A DNA stretch of 64,000 bases from Bradyrhizobium rifense (GTDB taxonomy: Bacteria; Pseudomonadota; Alphaproteobacteria; Rhizobiales; Xanthobacteraceae): the NCBI RefSeq assembly GCF_008123425.1, contig NZ_VSSS01000004.1, positions 34,572-98,571 on the forward strand. The letters run 5' to 3'. The notes below the pieces were generated by a model. That model saw only the letters and a program-made list of their open reading frames with translations. It was not told the origin of the DNA and did no database searches. Below are positions 25,652 to 34,871 of this stretch, piece after piece (position 1 is the stretch's first letter; each line of letters starts with the position of its first letter). The position numbers and the translations under genes are program-made.

Positions 25652-28159
25652 ATGCGCTTGCTTGTGCGGTTCATGGGCTTCCTGTTCGCTGCGGGAACGG
25701 TGATGTTCCTTGTCGGTGTCGGTGCCGTGGCAGGCCTGATCTGGCATTTCTCCAAGGACTTGCCCGACTACTCTCAGCTTCAGGATTACGAGCCGCCGGT
25801 GATGACCCGCGTGCACGCGGTCGACGGTTCGCTGCTCGGCGAATACGCCAAGGAGCGGCGGCTCTATCTGCCGATCCAGGCGGTGCCGAAGCTCGTGATC
25901 AACGCGTTCCTCGCCGCCGAAGACAAGAATTTCTACGAGCATGGCGGCATCGACTACACCGGCATGGCGCGTGCCGGCCTGGTCTATCTCCAGAACTACG
26001 GCTCCAACCGTCGTCCGCAGGGCGCTTCCACGATCACCCAGCAGGTTGCGAAGAACTTCCTTCTGACCAACGAGGTTTCCTTCGCGCGCAAGATCAAGGA
26101 AGCCTTGCTCGCGATGCGCATCGAGAAGACCTATTCGAAGGACAAGATCCTCGAGCTGTATCTCAACGAAATCTATCTCGGCCTCGGCGCCTACGGCATC
26201 GCAGCCGCTTCGCTGGTCTATTTCGACAAGTCGGTGAACGAGCTCACCGTGGCGGAAGCCTCCTACCTCGCGGCGCTGCCGAAGATGCCGGCGACGCTGC
26301 ATCCGGTGCGTAACCGCGATCGCGCCATCGAGCGCCGCAACTACGTGATCGACCGCCTCCAGGAGAACGGCTGGATCAAGCAGGCCGACGCCGAGAAGGC
26401 GCGCAAGGAGCCGCTGGCCGTCACCAACCGTTCCAACGGTGCCCATACCTTCGCCGGCGAATATTTCGCCGAGGAAGTCCGCCGCGATATCTTCGAGCGC
26501 TATGGCGAGAAGAAGCTGTATGAGGGCGGCCTGTCGGTGCGCACCACGCTCGATCCGAAGATCCAGGTCATGGCGCGCAAGACCATGGTCGCCGGCCTCG
26601 TGAACTATGACGAGCAGCAGGGCTATCGCGGCGCCATGAGCAAGCTCGATATTTCGGGCGACTGGGGCGTGAAGCTCGCCGAGATCAAGTCGCTCTCCGA
26701 CATCTCGCCGTGGCGCATGGCGGTGGTGCTGGAGACCAGCGACCAGTCGGCGCGGATCGGCTTCCAGCCGAACCGCGAGCTCGGCGGCGCAATCAGCAAG
26801 CAGCGCGAGACCGGCCTGATCACGCTCGATGGCGTCAAATGGGCGAAGGCGGCGTCAGGAGCTGCGAAGGGCAGGACTGCCACGGGTGTGTCGCAGGTGC
26901 TTCAGCCCGGCGACGTGATCTATGCCGATCCGCTCTACAGCAAGGAAGGCCAACCGGTCGAAGGCCAGTACCGTCTGCGCCAGATCCCCGAAGTGTCGGG
27001 CGCGATGGTGGTGATGGATCCCTGGACCGGCCGCGTGCTCGCGATGGTCGGCGGCTTCTCGTTCGACCAGAGCCAGTTCAACCGCGCCACGCAGGCCTAC
27101 CGGCAGCCGGGTTCGTCGTTCAAGCCGATCGTCTATTCGGCCGCGCTCGACAACGGCTACACGCCGTCGACCGTCGTGCTCGACGCGCCGATCGAAATCG
27201 ACCAGGGCCAGGGCGCCGGCGTCTGGCGGCCTGAAAACTTCTCGGCGAACAAGTATCAGGGACCCGTAACGCTGCGAAACGCGCTGCGGCAGTCGCTCAA
27301 CACCGTGACGGTGCGCCTCGCGCAGGATATCGGCATGCCCCTGATCGGCGAATACGCCCGCCGCTTCGGCGTCTATGACGAATTGCCGAACTATCTCTCC
27401 TACGCACTCGGCGCCGGCGAAACCACGGCGATGCGCATGGTCACGGCCTACTCGATGCTCGCCAATGGCGGGCGCCGCGTGAAGCCGACCTTGATCGACC
27501 GTATCCAGGACCGCTACGGCCACACCATCTTCAAGCACGACCAGCGCGAATGCCGCGGCTGCGACGCGCCCGGCGGCTGGAAGAACCAGAACGAGCCGCA
27601 GCTGATCGATCGCCGCGAGCAGGTGCTGGATTCCATGACCGCCTATCAGATCACCGAGCTGTTGGAAGGCGTGGTCCAGGCCGGTACGGCGACCGTCGTG
27701 AGGGAAGTCGGCAAGCCGATCGCCGGCAAGACCGGTACGACCAACGAGGCCAAGGACGCCTGGTTCGTCGGCTTCTCGCCTGATGTCGCGGTGGCCATCT
27801 ACATGGGCTACGACAAGCCGCGTCCGCTCGGCAAAGGCAACGCCGCGACCGGCGGCCATCTGGCTGCGCCCATCGCGCGCGATTTCCTCAAGCTCGCGCT
27901 CGCCGACAAGCCCGCCGTTCCGTTCAAGGTGCCGGCCGGCATCAAGCTGATCCGCGTCGTCGCCAAAACCGGCATGCGCGCCGGTCCCGGCGAGACCGGT
28001 GGAACCATTTTGGAAGCCTTCAAGCCGGGTACGGCGCCGCCGGACAATTATTCGGTGATTGGCGTTGCCGACGCCGACGGGCGCGGCGCGCCGGGAGGGC
28101 AGCAGCAGCAGCCGGATTCCGGCTTCTTCATGCGGCCGGCCACTGGCGGGCTGTACTAA
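25652..28159 (+). CDS. mrcA: Penicillin-binding protein 1A (bifunctional)
   Basis: This is an 835-aa class A PBP. A single TM anchor lies at about 8-32. The glycosyltransferase domain has the catalytic Glu E90 in AAEDKNFYEHGGID, followed by QGASTITQQVAKN. An OB-like insert lies at about 300-430. The transpeptidase domain shows SSFK in RQPGSSFKPIVY (nucleophile), an SLN motif in LRQSLNTVT, and KTGTTNEAKDAW. It polymerises and cross-links peptidoglycan. A short extracytoplasmic tail rich in Gly, Pro and Gln follows. The start ATG (25652) lacks a strong ribosome site. Confidence 0.96.
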   Translation: MRLLVRFMGFLFAAGTVMFLVGVGAVAGLIWHFSKDLPDYSQLQDYEPPVMTRVHAVDGSLLGEYAKERRLYLPIQAVPKLVINAFLAAEDKNFYEHGGIDYTGMARAGLVYLQNYGSNRRPQGASTITQQVAKNFLLTNEVSFARKIKEALLAMRIEKTYSKDKILELYLNEIYLGLGAYGIAAASLVYFDKSVNELTVAEASYLAALPKMPATLHPVRNRDRAIERRNYVIDRLQENGWIKQADAEKARKEPLAVTNRSNGAHTFAGEYFAEEVRRDIFERYGEKKLYEGGLSVRTTLDPKIQVMARKTMVAGLVNYDEQQGYRGAMSKLDISGDWGVKLAEIKSLSDISPWRMAVVLETSDQSARIGFQPNRELGGAISKQRETGLITLDGVKWAKAASGAAKGRTATGVSQVLQPGDVIYADPLYSKEGQPVEGQYRLRQIPEVSGAMVVMDPWTGRVLAMVGGFSFDQSQFNRATQAYRQPGSSFKPIVYSAALDNGYTPSTVVLDAPIEIDQGQGAGVWRPENFSANKYQGPVTLRNALRQSLNTVTVRLAQDIGMPLIGEYARRFGVYDELPNYLSYALGAGETTAMRMVTAYSMLANGGRRVKPTLIDRIQDRYGHTIFKHDQRECRGCDAPGGWKNQNEPQLIDRREQVLDSMTAYQITELLEGVVQAGTATVVREVGKPIAGKTGTTNEAKDAWFVGFSPDVAVAIYMGYDKPRPLGKGNAATGGHLAAPIARDFLKLALADKPAVPFKVPAGIKLIRVVAKTGMRAGPGETGGTILEAFKPGTAPPDNYSVIGVADADGRGAPGGQQQQPDSGFFMRPATGGLY

Positions 28160-28185
28160 GGCCTAGGACAGGACAGACGTTCTTT

Positions 28186-28218
28186 GCGGTGGCGGTTGCG
28201 CTTTGCAGCCGCCGCCGC
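28186..28218 (+). terminator. GC-rich hairpin between PBP1A and prfB
   Basis: A 14-bp stem, GCGGTGGCGGTTGC with GCAGCCGCCGCCGC, includes two G-U pairs and a 5-nt loop. No T-run follows, so it may be an inefficient terminator or a leader structure for prfB. Confidence 0.4.
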
Positions 28219-28270
28219 TACATCCCGATTTCAATTGCACGCGGGTGTTTCCGCGAGACCAGAGAACGAC

Positions 28271-29402
28271 ATGCGCGCCGAAATCGAACGGTTGGTAGAA
28301 GAGATCAAGCAGTCAGTCGGGCTGCTGAGGAGGCATCTTTGACGTCGATAAATCGACGGCGCGCCTCGCTGAGCTGAACAAGCTCGCGGAAGATCCCAAC
28401 CTCTGGAACGATCCCCAGAAAGCTCAGAAACTGATGCAGGAGCGCACCTCGCTGGAGGACTCGCTCTCGGGCATCGGCAAGGTCGAGCAGCAGCTCGAAG
28501 ACGACATCGGGATGATCGAGCTCGGCGAGGCCGAGGGCGATACGGGCGTTGTCGCCGAGGCTGAAGCCGCATTGAAAGCGCTCAAGAAGGAAGTGGCGCG
28601 GCGCGAGCTCGAGGCGCTGCTGTCGGGCGAAGCCGACGGTTTCGATTCCTATCTCGAGGTGCATGCCGGGGCCGGCGGCACCGAGAGCCAGGACTGGGCG
28701 CAGATGCTCTTGCGCATGTACACGCGCTGGGCCGAGACTCACGGCTTCAAGGTCGAGTTCCTCGAAGAGTCCGAGGGCGAAGAGGCCGGCATCAAGTCCG
28801 CGACCATCCAGGTCTCCGGCCATAATGCCTATGGCTGGCTGAAGACCGAGGCCGGCGTGCACCGGCTAGTACGCATCTCGCCGTTCGATTCCAATGCGCG
28901 GCGGCACACCTCGTTCTCGTCGGTCGCCGTGTTCCCGGTGATCGACGACAGCATCAAGATCGACATCAAGGAATCCGACGTCCGCACCGACACCATGCGC
29001 TCGGGCGGCGCGGGCGGCCAGCACGTCAACAAGACCGAATCCGCGGTGCGCCTGACGCATATTCCGACCGGCGTCGCGGTGGTCTGTCAGGCCGGCCGCT
29101 CCCAGCACAAGAACCGGGCGCAAGCGTGGGACATGCTCCGTGCGCGGCTCTATCAGATGGAGCTGAAGAGGCGCGAGGAGAAGGCCGCCGCCGACCAGGC
29201 CGCCAAGACCGATATCGGCTGGGGTCACCAGATTCGCTCCTACGTACTGCAGCCCTATCAGATGGTGAAGGATCTGCGCACCGGCGTGCAGACCTCCGAC
29301 ACGTCGGGCGTGCTCGACGGCGAACTCGACGACTTCATGGCCGCGACCCTGGCGCAGCGCGCCTTCGGCACCCCCGGCGCTGACATCGAGGACGTCGATT
29401 GA
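28271..29402 (+). CDS. prfB: Peptide chain release factor 2 (programmed +1 frameshift)
   Basis: RF2 ends translation at UGA and UAA codons. The gene is read as 28271-28339, then skips T28340 and resumes at 28341, giving 376 aa. The first 23 codons end with CTT just before an in-frame TGA at 28340. Domain motifs are RISPFDS (stop-codon recognition loop region; SPF is the RF2 tripeptide) and the catalytic GGQ in [12 protein letters not shown]. The intact downstream frame and the match to the known shift site show that this is not a mutation. The stop overlaps the next gene's start (TGATG). Confidence 0.97.
28328..28343 (+). promoter_or_regulatory. prfB +1 recoding site
   Basis: AGGAGG CAT CTT TGA C matches the E. 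coli arrangement (AGGGGG TAT CTT TGA C): a Shine-Dalgarno-like stimulator, three bases, the slippery CTT, then TGA followed by C. Scarce RF2 lets the ribosome slip, so RF2 controls its own level. Confidence 0.95.
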
Positions 29403-30283
29403 TGCAGCGTGTTGCGTTCATCGGCCTCGGGCGGATGGGCCACGGCATGGCCGGCCGCTATCTGGATGCCGGCTTTACGGTGACGCTGTGGAATCGCAGC
29501 AAGGCGAAAGCAGAAGACCTGATCGCGCGCGGCGCGACATGGGCGACGTCGCCTGAGGATGCCGCGATCGACGCCGACGCGGTCGTGACCATGGTCGCCG
29601 ACGACGAGGCGTCGCGCGCCGTGTGGCTCGGGCCCAACGGCGCGGCCAAGACGGCCAAGGCCGGCACCATCGCCATCGAGTGCTCCACCGTTTCCTATGA
29701 CCATGCGCGCGAGATGGGCCGCGAGCTCAATGCGCGCGGGCTGATCTACATCGACTGCCCCGTGACGGGATTGCCGGACGCGGCCGCGGCCGGAAAGCTG
29801 ACGCTGCTCGCCGGCGCGGATGCGGCCGACCTCGAGCGGGCGCGACCGTTCCTCGAACCGATCGGCTCGACCATCCGCCATTTCGGCGCGGTCGGCTCTG
29901 GCACGGTCTACAAGCTCATCAACAATCTCATGGGTGCGATCCAGATCGCGGGCCTCGCCGAGGGCCTCGCGATCGCCGAGCAGGCCGGGCTCGACATGAA
30001 GCTGGTGCTGGAGTCGATCCAGGCGGGCGTTGCCGCGAGCCCCCAGGTGCAGCGCCATTCCAAGCGCATGGTCGCCCGCGACTTCGGCGGCGCGACGTTC
30101 ACGGCCGCGCTGCGGCACAAGGATGCGGCCTACGCCGTAAAGCTCGCGGAGAGCCTGCTGGCCGACAAGCCCCTGGTTTCGCGTGCGGCGGTCGAGGCTT
30201 ACGCGCAGGCCAAGGCCGCAATGCCCGACGACGACGAAGGCAAGATGATCGAGCTGGTGTCGCGGCCGAAGAAGCCGTCTTAA
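29402..30283 (+). CDS. Beta-hydroxyacid dehydrogenase family (3-hydroxyisobutyrate dehydrogenase-like)
   Basis: This is a 293-aa NAD(P)-dependent enzyme. The N-terminal Rossmann motif GLGRMGHGMA (about 8-17) is followed by the cofactor-selecting WNRSKAKAE, where the Arg after the Asn suggests NADP(H). The DCPVTGLPDAA substrate loop (usually DAPVSGG) and the catalytic Lys in VYKLINNLM are present. The family reduces or oxidises short hydroxyacids such as glyoxylate/glycolate or 3-hydroxyisobutyrate, and the exact substrate is open. The ATG at 29402 overlaps the prfB stop (TGATG). Confidence 0.92.
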   Translation: MQRVAFIGLGRMGHGMAGRYLDAGFTVTLWNRSKAKAEDLIARGATWATSPEDAAIDADAVVTMVADDEASRAVWLGPNGAAKTAKAGTIAIECSTVSYDHAREMGRELNARGLIYIDCPVTGLPDAAAAGKLTLLAGADAADLERARPFLEPIGSTIRHFGAVGSGTVYKLINNLMGAIQIAGLAEGLAIAEQAGLDMKLVLESIQAGVAASPQVQRHSKRMVARDFGGATFTAALRHKDAAYAVKLAESLLADKPLVSRAAVEAYAQAKAAMPDDDEGKMIELVSRPKKPS

Positions 30284-30295
30284 CTGGAATTCGAC

Positions 30296-31171
30296 ATGGG
30301 GCAGCCTCGGTCGGAACGCGGTCTCGGCATTGCCCTCGTTGCCGCAGCGGCGATTGCCTGGAGCACGGCGCCGTTCTTCACGCGGCTTTTGCCGTTCGAT
30401 CCCTGGACTATCCTGTTCTGGCGCGGCCTGTTCGGCGGCAGCCTGATCTCAGTGCTTCTCGTCCTGATGCAGGGACCGGGCGCGCTCAGGCAATTGGTGG
30501 TGCCGGGACGCGGCGGCTTGCTCGTGGCGTCATTGTCCGCGCTCGGCATGATCTCGTTCATTCCCGCGCTTCAGATGACCAATGTCATGAATGTCGCGGT
30601 GCTGATCGCGACCCAGCCGTTCGTGGCGGCGGCGCTGGCATGGCTGTGGCTTGGCGAAGCCGCGGCATGGCGCACCCTGATCGCGAGCCTCGTCGCCTTG
30701 ACCGGTGTGGTCATCACCGTCGGCGGCATCAGAGCCGGCGCCGACATCGGCGGCGTGGCCCTGAGCTGCCTGATGGTGCTCGCGATCTCGGCCATGACGG
30801 TCGTCGTTAGGCGCCACAGGGAGACCTCGATGGTCGCGGCGGCAGCACTGTCGAACTTCATCGGCAGCCTCGTCAGCCTGCCGTTCGCTCACGACATCGC
30901 CCATGTCAGCGGCCACAGCCTTGCGATCCTCGCGATGTTCGGCTGCCTCCAGGTCGCGCTCGGCCTGACCTTCTACATGCTCGGCTCGCGCCTGCTGCCG
31001 TCAGGGCAGGCCTCGCTGATCGCTACGCTGGAGACGCCGCTGATGGCGTTCTGGATCTGGGTCGGATTTGGCGAAGTGCCTGCCGTGCATGCGCTCATTG
31101 GCGGGGCGCTGGTGCTCGGGGCGGTGATCGCTGATATCGCGGGCGACGCCCGTTCGCGCCAATCTTCGTGA
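30296..31171 (+). CDS. EamA/DMT-superfamily transporter
   Basis: This is a 291-aa membrane protein with about ten TM helices arranged as two EamA repeats (about 12-145 and 155-285). Repeat marks include ATQPFVAAALAWLWLGEAAAWRT and LIATLETPLMAFWIWVGFGEVP. Such proteins usually export metabolites or amino acids. It starts 12 bp after the dehydrogenase stop and is probably co-transcribed with it. Confidence 0.92.
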   Translation: MGQPRSERGLGIALVAAAAIAWSTAPFFTRLLPFDPWTILFWRGLFGGSLISVLLVLMQGPGALRQLVVPGRGGLLVASLSALGMISFIPALQMTNVMNVAVLIATQPFVAAALAWLWLGEAAAWRTLIASLVALTGVVITVGGIRAGADIGGVALSCLMVLAISAMTVVVRRHRETSMVAAAALSNFIGSLVSLPFAHDIAHVSGHSLAILAMFGCLQVALGLTFYMLGSRLLPSGQASLIATLETPLMAFWIWVGFGEVPAVHALIGGALVLGAVIADIAGDARSRQSS

Positions 31172-31250
31172 GTATCGTGTTATCGGAAATCGGGTGGCGA
31201 GATGCGTCGCGCTGGCCTAGGCCGCAGGCCCGACCGCCGAGATAAGACGC

Positions 31251-32162
31251 ATGCCCTTAAATGATAACCGGATCGACGCGCGAGACTGGTCGCTGCTTGC
31301 CGTCCTCTCGATCCTCTGGGGCGGGTCGTTCTTCTTCAATAGTGCGGCGTTGCGGGAATTGCCGCCTTTCACCCTCGTGTTGCTGCGCGTGGCACTGGGC
31401 GCGGCCATTCTGCTGCCGCTGCTGCGCATGCAAGGGATCAACTTTCCCAAGGGTCTCGCTGGCTGGAAACCGTTCGTTGCGATCGGGCTGCTCAACAACG
31501 TCATTCCGTTTTCTCTGATCGTGATCGGCCAGACCTTCATTCCGAGCGGGCTCGCCTCCATTCTCAATGCCACCACGCCGTTGTTCACTGTTCTGGTGAT
31601 GACGGCGGCCAAAGAGGAGGCGTTGCAGGTGCGGCGCGTGGCTGGCGTCGCACTGGGGTTGGTTGGCGTGATTATCCTGAGGGGATGGGGCGTCGAGTCG
31701 CGCGCGGGGCAGGGGCTTGGCATCCTGCTCTGCCTCGGCGGCGCTTTCAGTTACGGCCTTGCGGCGCTGGCAGCGCGGCGGCTGCTGAAGGACTCGCCGC
31801 CCCTTGGGACTGCTACGTTCCAACTGATGGCCTCCACAGTGATGATGGCGATCGTCGCAGGCGCGATGGAGCAGCCGTGGCGTTTGCCGATGCCGGGCGT
31901 TGGGACCTGGCTTGCCGTGCTTGGTTTGGCCAGCCTTTCGACCGCGCTGGCCTACATCGTGTTCTTTCAGATCCTGCTACGTTCGGGCGCAACCAATGTC
32001 ATGCTGGTGACCCTGCTCATTCCCGTAACCGCGATCCTGCTGGGATGGCTGGTGCTGGGCGAGCCGATCTCTGCGCGCGAAATCGCGGGTGCGACCGTCA
32101 TCGGCAGTGCATTGCTCGTAATTGATGGGCGGGCGGTGAGGATGCTGCAGCGCGTCGCATAG
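31251..32162 (+). CDS. EamA/DMT-superfamily transporter
   Basis: This is a 303-aa, ten-helix transporter with two EamA repeats: LLAVLSILWGGSFFFNSAALRE and ILNATTPLFTVLVM in the first, LVTLLIPVTAILLGWLVLGEPIS in the second. It is only distantly similar to the DMT protein directly upstream, so it does not look like a recent duplication. The substrate is unknown and export is the usual direction. The ATG at 31251 begins MPLNDNRIDARDW. Confidence 0.92.
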   Translation: MPLNDNRIDARDWSLLAVLSILWGGSFFFNSAALRELPPFTLVLLRVALGAAILLPLLRMQGINFPKGLAGWKPFVAIGLLNNVIPFSLIVIGQTFIPSGLASILNATTPLFTVLVMTAAKEEALQVRRVAGVALGLVGVIILRGWGVESRAGQGLGILLCLGGAFSYGLAALAARRLLKDSPPLGTATFQLMASTVMMAIVAGAMEQPWRLPMPGVGTWLAVLGLASLSTALAYIVFFQILLRSGATNVMLVTLLIPVTAILLGWLVLGEPISAREIAGATVIGSALLVIDGRAVRMLQRVA

Positions 32163-32196
32163 GTCCCTGTCTTTCGCGTTTCACCTTGCGGAAAAT

Positions 32197-32218
32197 CCTG
32201 CCGCTTGCCAGCGGCAGG
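32197..32218 (+). terminator. Hairpin after the second EamA gene
   Basis: CCTGCCGC and GCGGCAGG form a perfect 8-bp stem with a TTGCCA loop, 35 bp past the EamA stop. The T-run is lacking. Confidence 0.45.
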
Positions 32219-32272
32219 CCTGCTTGCGACACTCGCTCACAATAAAAACGACAAAATACAGGGGAGAGAACG

Positions 32273-33508
32273 ATGCCGGGTCGTCGCGAAAACCTTGCTG
32301 CCCTCGCCATGCTTGCTGCCGGAGTGTTGGCCACGACGCCGGCCTCGGCGCAGAAGACATACGATCCCGGCGCCAGCGACACCGAAATCAAGGTTGGCAA
32401 CATCATGCCCTATAGTGGACCGGCGTCGTCCTATGGCGTGATCGGCAAGACCGAGGCCGCGTTCTTCAGGATGATCAACGATCAGGGTGGCATCAACGGC
32501 CGCAAGATCAACTTCATCAGCTATGACGACGCCTATTCGCCGCCGAAGGCGATCGAGCAGGCGCGCAAGCTGGTCGAGAGCGATGAGGTGCTGCTGATCT
32601 TCCAGGCGCTCGGCACGCCCTCGAATTCAGCGATCATGAAATACATGAACGCCAAGAAGGTGCCTCAGCTGTTCGTTGCCTCCGGAGGCACCAAGTTCGG
32701 CGATCCCAAGAACTTTCCGTGGACCATGGGCTTCCAGCCTAACTACCAGAGCGAGGGACGCATCTACGCAAAATACATCCGCGACAACTTCCCTAACGGC
32801 AAGATCGCGGTGTTCTGGCAGAACGACGATGCCGGCAAGGACCAGTTCAAGGGCCTGAAGGACGGGCTCGGCGACAAGGCCAGCATGATCATCGCCGACA
32901 AATCCTACGAGGTCAGCGATCCCTCGATCGACTCGCAGATCGTCGCTTTGCGTGATTCCGGCGCCGACATCTTCTTCTCATGGGCCGCGCCAAAGGGCTC
33001 GGCGCAAGCGATCCGGAAGGTCGGCGAACTCGGCTGGAAGCCAAAGTTCTTCCTGGCCAACACCGCGACCTCGGTCGCCTCGGTCCTGAAGCCTGCCGGC
33101 CTCGACTATTCCAAGGACATCATCTCGACCATCTATCTGAAGGAACCGACGGATCCGACCTGGGACAAGGATCCCGCGGTCGTGAAATGGCGCGAGTTCA
33201 TGGACAAGTACTATCCTGACGGCGACAAGACCAATGCCAACAACGTCTACGGATACGTGCAGGCCGAGGCGATGGTGCAGGTCCTGAAGCAGTGCGGCGA
33301 CAATCTCACGCGCGACAATGTCATGAAGCAGGCAGCAAACCTGAAGAATTTCCACACCGACCTGATGCTGCCCGGCATCATGGTCAACACCTCGGCCGAT
33401 GATTACTTCCCGATCGAGCAGATGCAGCTGATGCGCTTCAACGGGCAGGCCTGGGAGATGTTCGGCGACGTCATCACCGGCGAGGTCGGCCACGAACGCA
33501 GCCAGTAG
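32273..33508 (+). CDS. ABC transporter substrate-binding protein, branched-chain amino acid type
   Basis: This is a 411-aa periplasmic binding protein (LivJ/HAAT type). The signal peptide is cut near PASAQKTYDP. The mature part starts DTEIKVGNIMPYSGPASSYG, the usual opening strand, and contains SYDDAYSPPKAIEQARKLVE. It would deliver a branched-chain amino acid, amide or aromatic compound to a membrane complex, but no liv permease or ATPase genes lie nearby. The ribosome site GGGGAGAGAACG is strong. A palindromic repeat follows the stop. Confidence 0.92.
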   Translation: MPGRRENLAALAMLAAGVLATTPASAQKTYDPGASDTEIKVGNIMPYSGPASSYGVIGKTEAAFFRMINDQGGINGRKINFISYDDAYSPPKAIEQARKLVESDEVLLIFQALGTPSNSAIMKYMNAKKVPQLFVASGGTKFGDPKNFPWTMGFQPNYQSEGRIYAKYIRDNFPNGKIAVFWQNDDAGKDQFKGLKDGLGDKASMIIADKSYEVSDPSIDSQIVALRDSGADIFFSWAAPKGSAQAIRKVGELGWKPKFFLANTATSVASVLKPAGLDYSKDIISTIYLKEPTDPTWDKDPAVVKWREFMDKYYPDGDKTNANNVYGYVQAEAMVQVLKQCGDNLTRDNVMKQAANLKNFHTDLMLPGIMVNTSADDYFPIEQMQLMRFNGQAWEMFGDVITGEVGHERSQ

Positions 33509-33522
33509 TCAGGGCCGGGTGG

Positions 33523-33580
33523 CTAGAGCGTTTTCAAGCGAAGTGGACACCGGTTCGCGTAAAGAAAACGCGTTAAAACG
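33523..33580 (+). repeat. Dispersed palindromic intergenic repeat, copy 1
   Basis: CTAGAGCGTTTTC opens the element and GAAAACGCG closes it, with inner arms GCGAA and TTCGC around GTGGACACCGG. It matches an inverted second copy at 47300-47354 at nearly every position. I recognise this sequence type as an abundant Bradyrhizobium intergenic repeat. Confidence 0.85.
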
Positions 33581-33585
33581 AGAAT

Positions 33586-33626
33586 CTAGAGCTTCCCTTC
33601 CGATGTCATCGGAACGGAAGCTCTAG
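33586..33626 (-). repeat. 41-bp near-perfect palindrome overlapping the ligase gene end
   Basis: Outer arms CTAGAGCTTCC/GGAAGCTCTAG and inner arms TTCCGATG/CATCGGAA form a long hairpin. It supplies the last 13 codons and the stop codon of the O-antigen-ligase-like gene. Confidence 0.85.
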
Positions 33627-34869
33627 CCTTCGCTCTCAGGACCATGCCGCCGGCAACCCCGACGCCGAGCACGTAGATCCAGCCCTCGTGGAAATCGGAA
33701 AGATGCGAGTTCAGAAGTGAGCTCGTAATGTTCTGCACGACCACGACGATGCCGATCCAGGCGGCAAGACCTTCGCCCGTGAACAGGCGCAGATGGGCGA
33801 TCCACAGGGCGTAGAGCAGGACGACGCCCAACAGCCCCCATTGCACCGCGACGTGCAGGGTCTGGTTGTGCGGATTGCTGACGATCTCGGCGTCGAGGCT
33901 GCTCTCGTTCGAGGCGGTGCGCTCGAACTGCCGCTTGATCGAGCCGGTGCCGTGGCCGAACAGTGGCGCCTCGGCAAAGGCGGCGGCCGATTTGCGCCAA
34001 TAGGTCAGGCGCTGCGCGGTCGAGGCGTGGCTGATGTCCTCGCGCCCGTGCTGATATTCCACGGCGATGTCGGCGACGCGCTGGCGCAGATAGGGCGACG
34101 CTGCCCAGGCCAGCGCGCCTGCGGCCACCGCGCCTGTGAGCAGCAGCAGCGCTGCGCGCCGGCTCAGATGCCGCCAGGCGAACAACACCAGCAGGACTGC
34201 GATGCAGAGCAGCGCCGTGCGGGCCGAGGCGACGAACACCATGTTGGTCAAAAACAGCAGGATCAGCGCAAGACACGCGGCCGTTGCGATCATGCTTCCA
34301 CCGCGCCAGAAGCTCAGCGCCGGCAGCGCGAGCGCGAAGGCGCACAACGTGAACTCCTGGCTCTGGTCAATGTAGTTCTTGACGGGAACGCCGGCAGACG
34401 CAGTTGCGGTCAGCTTCAAGGCAGGATCGAGCAGCACCATCCAGGAGAACATCGCAAGCAGCGCACAGGAAGCGAGAAAGGCGGCGCAAACCTCGAAGCC
34501 ACGCTCCGATCGGCTGAAATGATAGAGCAGCGGCGGAATCAGCACGAGCTTTGCGACCGGCTTGAGGGCGTGCAGCCGGTCGGCCCAGGCGCCGTCCGAC
34601 CACAGCATCCCCAGAAGTGCGAGCAGCAGGATGATGAAGGGCAGGGCGAAGGCAGGCTGCGTCAGCCTGCGTGCATAGTCCCGCCAGTCGATGGTGGGCG
34701 TCACCACGGCGAGCCACAGACCGACGAAGATCGAAGGCGCCGTGGTCGACCACGGCAGCGACGCCGCGATCAATGCGGCGAGCACATCGGCGGCCCGGAT
34801 CAATGCAGTCGAGCCTTGCGTGGTCCGCGGTGTGGCGGCGCCCGTGTACGTCACGGATTCGGCGGTCAT
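33586..34869 (-). CDS. O-antigen ligase-like polysaccharide polymerase/ligase
   Basis: This is a 427-aa membrane protein with about ten TM helices and a large periplasmic loop late in the sequence. It has the Wzy_C/O-antigen ligase signature: FGHGTGSIKRQF followed by SNPHNQTLHVAVQWGLLG. These proteins join undecaprenyl-linked glycans to lipid A or polymerise repeat units. It is the last gene of the glycan module, starting two bases after the upstream glycosyltransferase stop. The frame is open 80 codons further up, but that overlaps the previous gene. The C-terminal tail ASVPMTSEGKL is encoded by a palindromic repeat. Confidence 0.9.
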   Translation of the reverse strand: MTAESVTYTGAATPRTTQGSTALIRAADVLAALIAASLPWSTTAPSIFVGLWLAVVTPTIDWRDYARRLTQPAFALPFIILLLALLGMLWSDGAWADRLHALKPVAKLVLIPPLLYHFSRSERGFEVCAAFLASCALLAMFSWMVLLDPALKLTATASAGVPVKNYIDQSQEFTLCAFALALPALSFWRGGSMIATAACLALILLFLTNMVFVASARTALLCIAVLLVLFAWRHLSRRAALLLLTGAVAAGALAWAASPYLRQRVADIAVEYQHGREDISHASTAQRLTYWRKSAAAFAEAPLFGHGTGSIKRQFERTASNESSLDAEIVSNPHNQTLHVAVQWGLLGVVLLYALWIAHLRLFTGEGLAAWIGIVVVVQNITSSLLNSHLSDFHEGWIYVLGVGVAGGMVLRAKARASVPMTSEGKL

Positions 34870-34871
34870 GC

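Noticed and set aside
28434..29402. prfB starting at the ATG at 28434 ([10 protein letters not shown])
   Set aside because: It would lose the conserved N-terminal domain. The upstream frame plus the recoding site gives a normal-length RF2.
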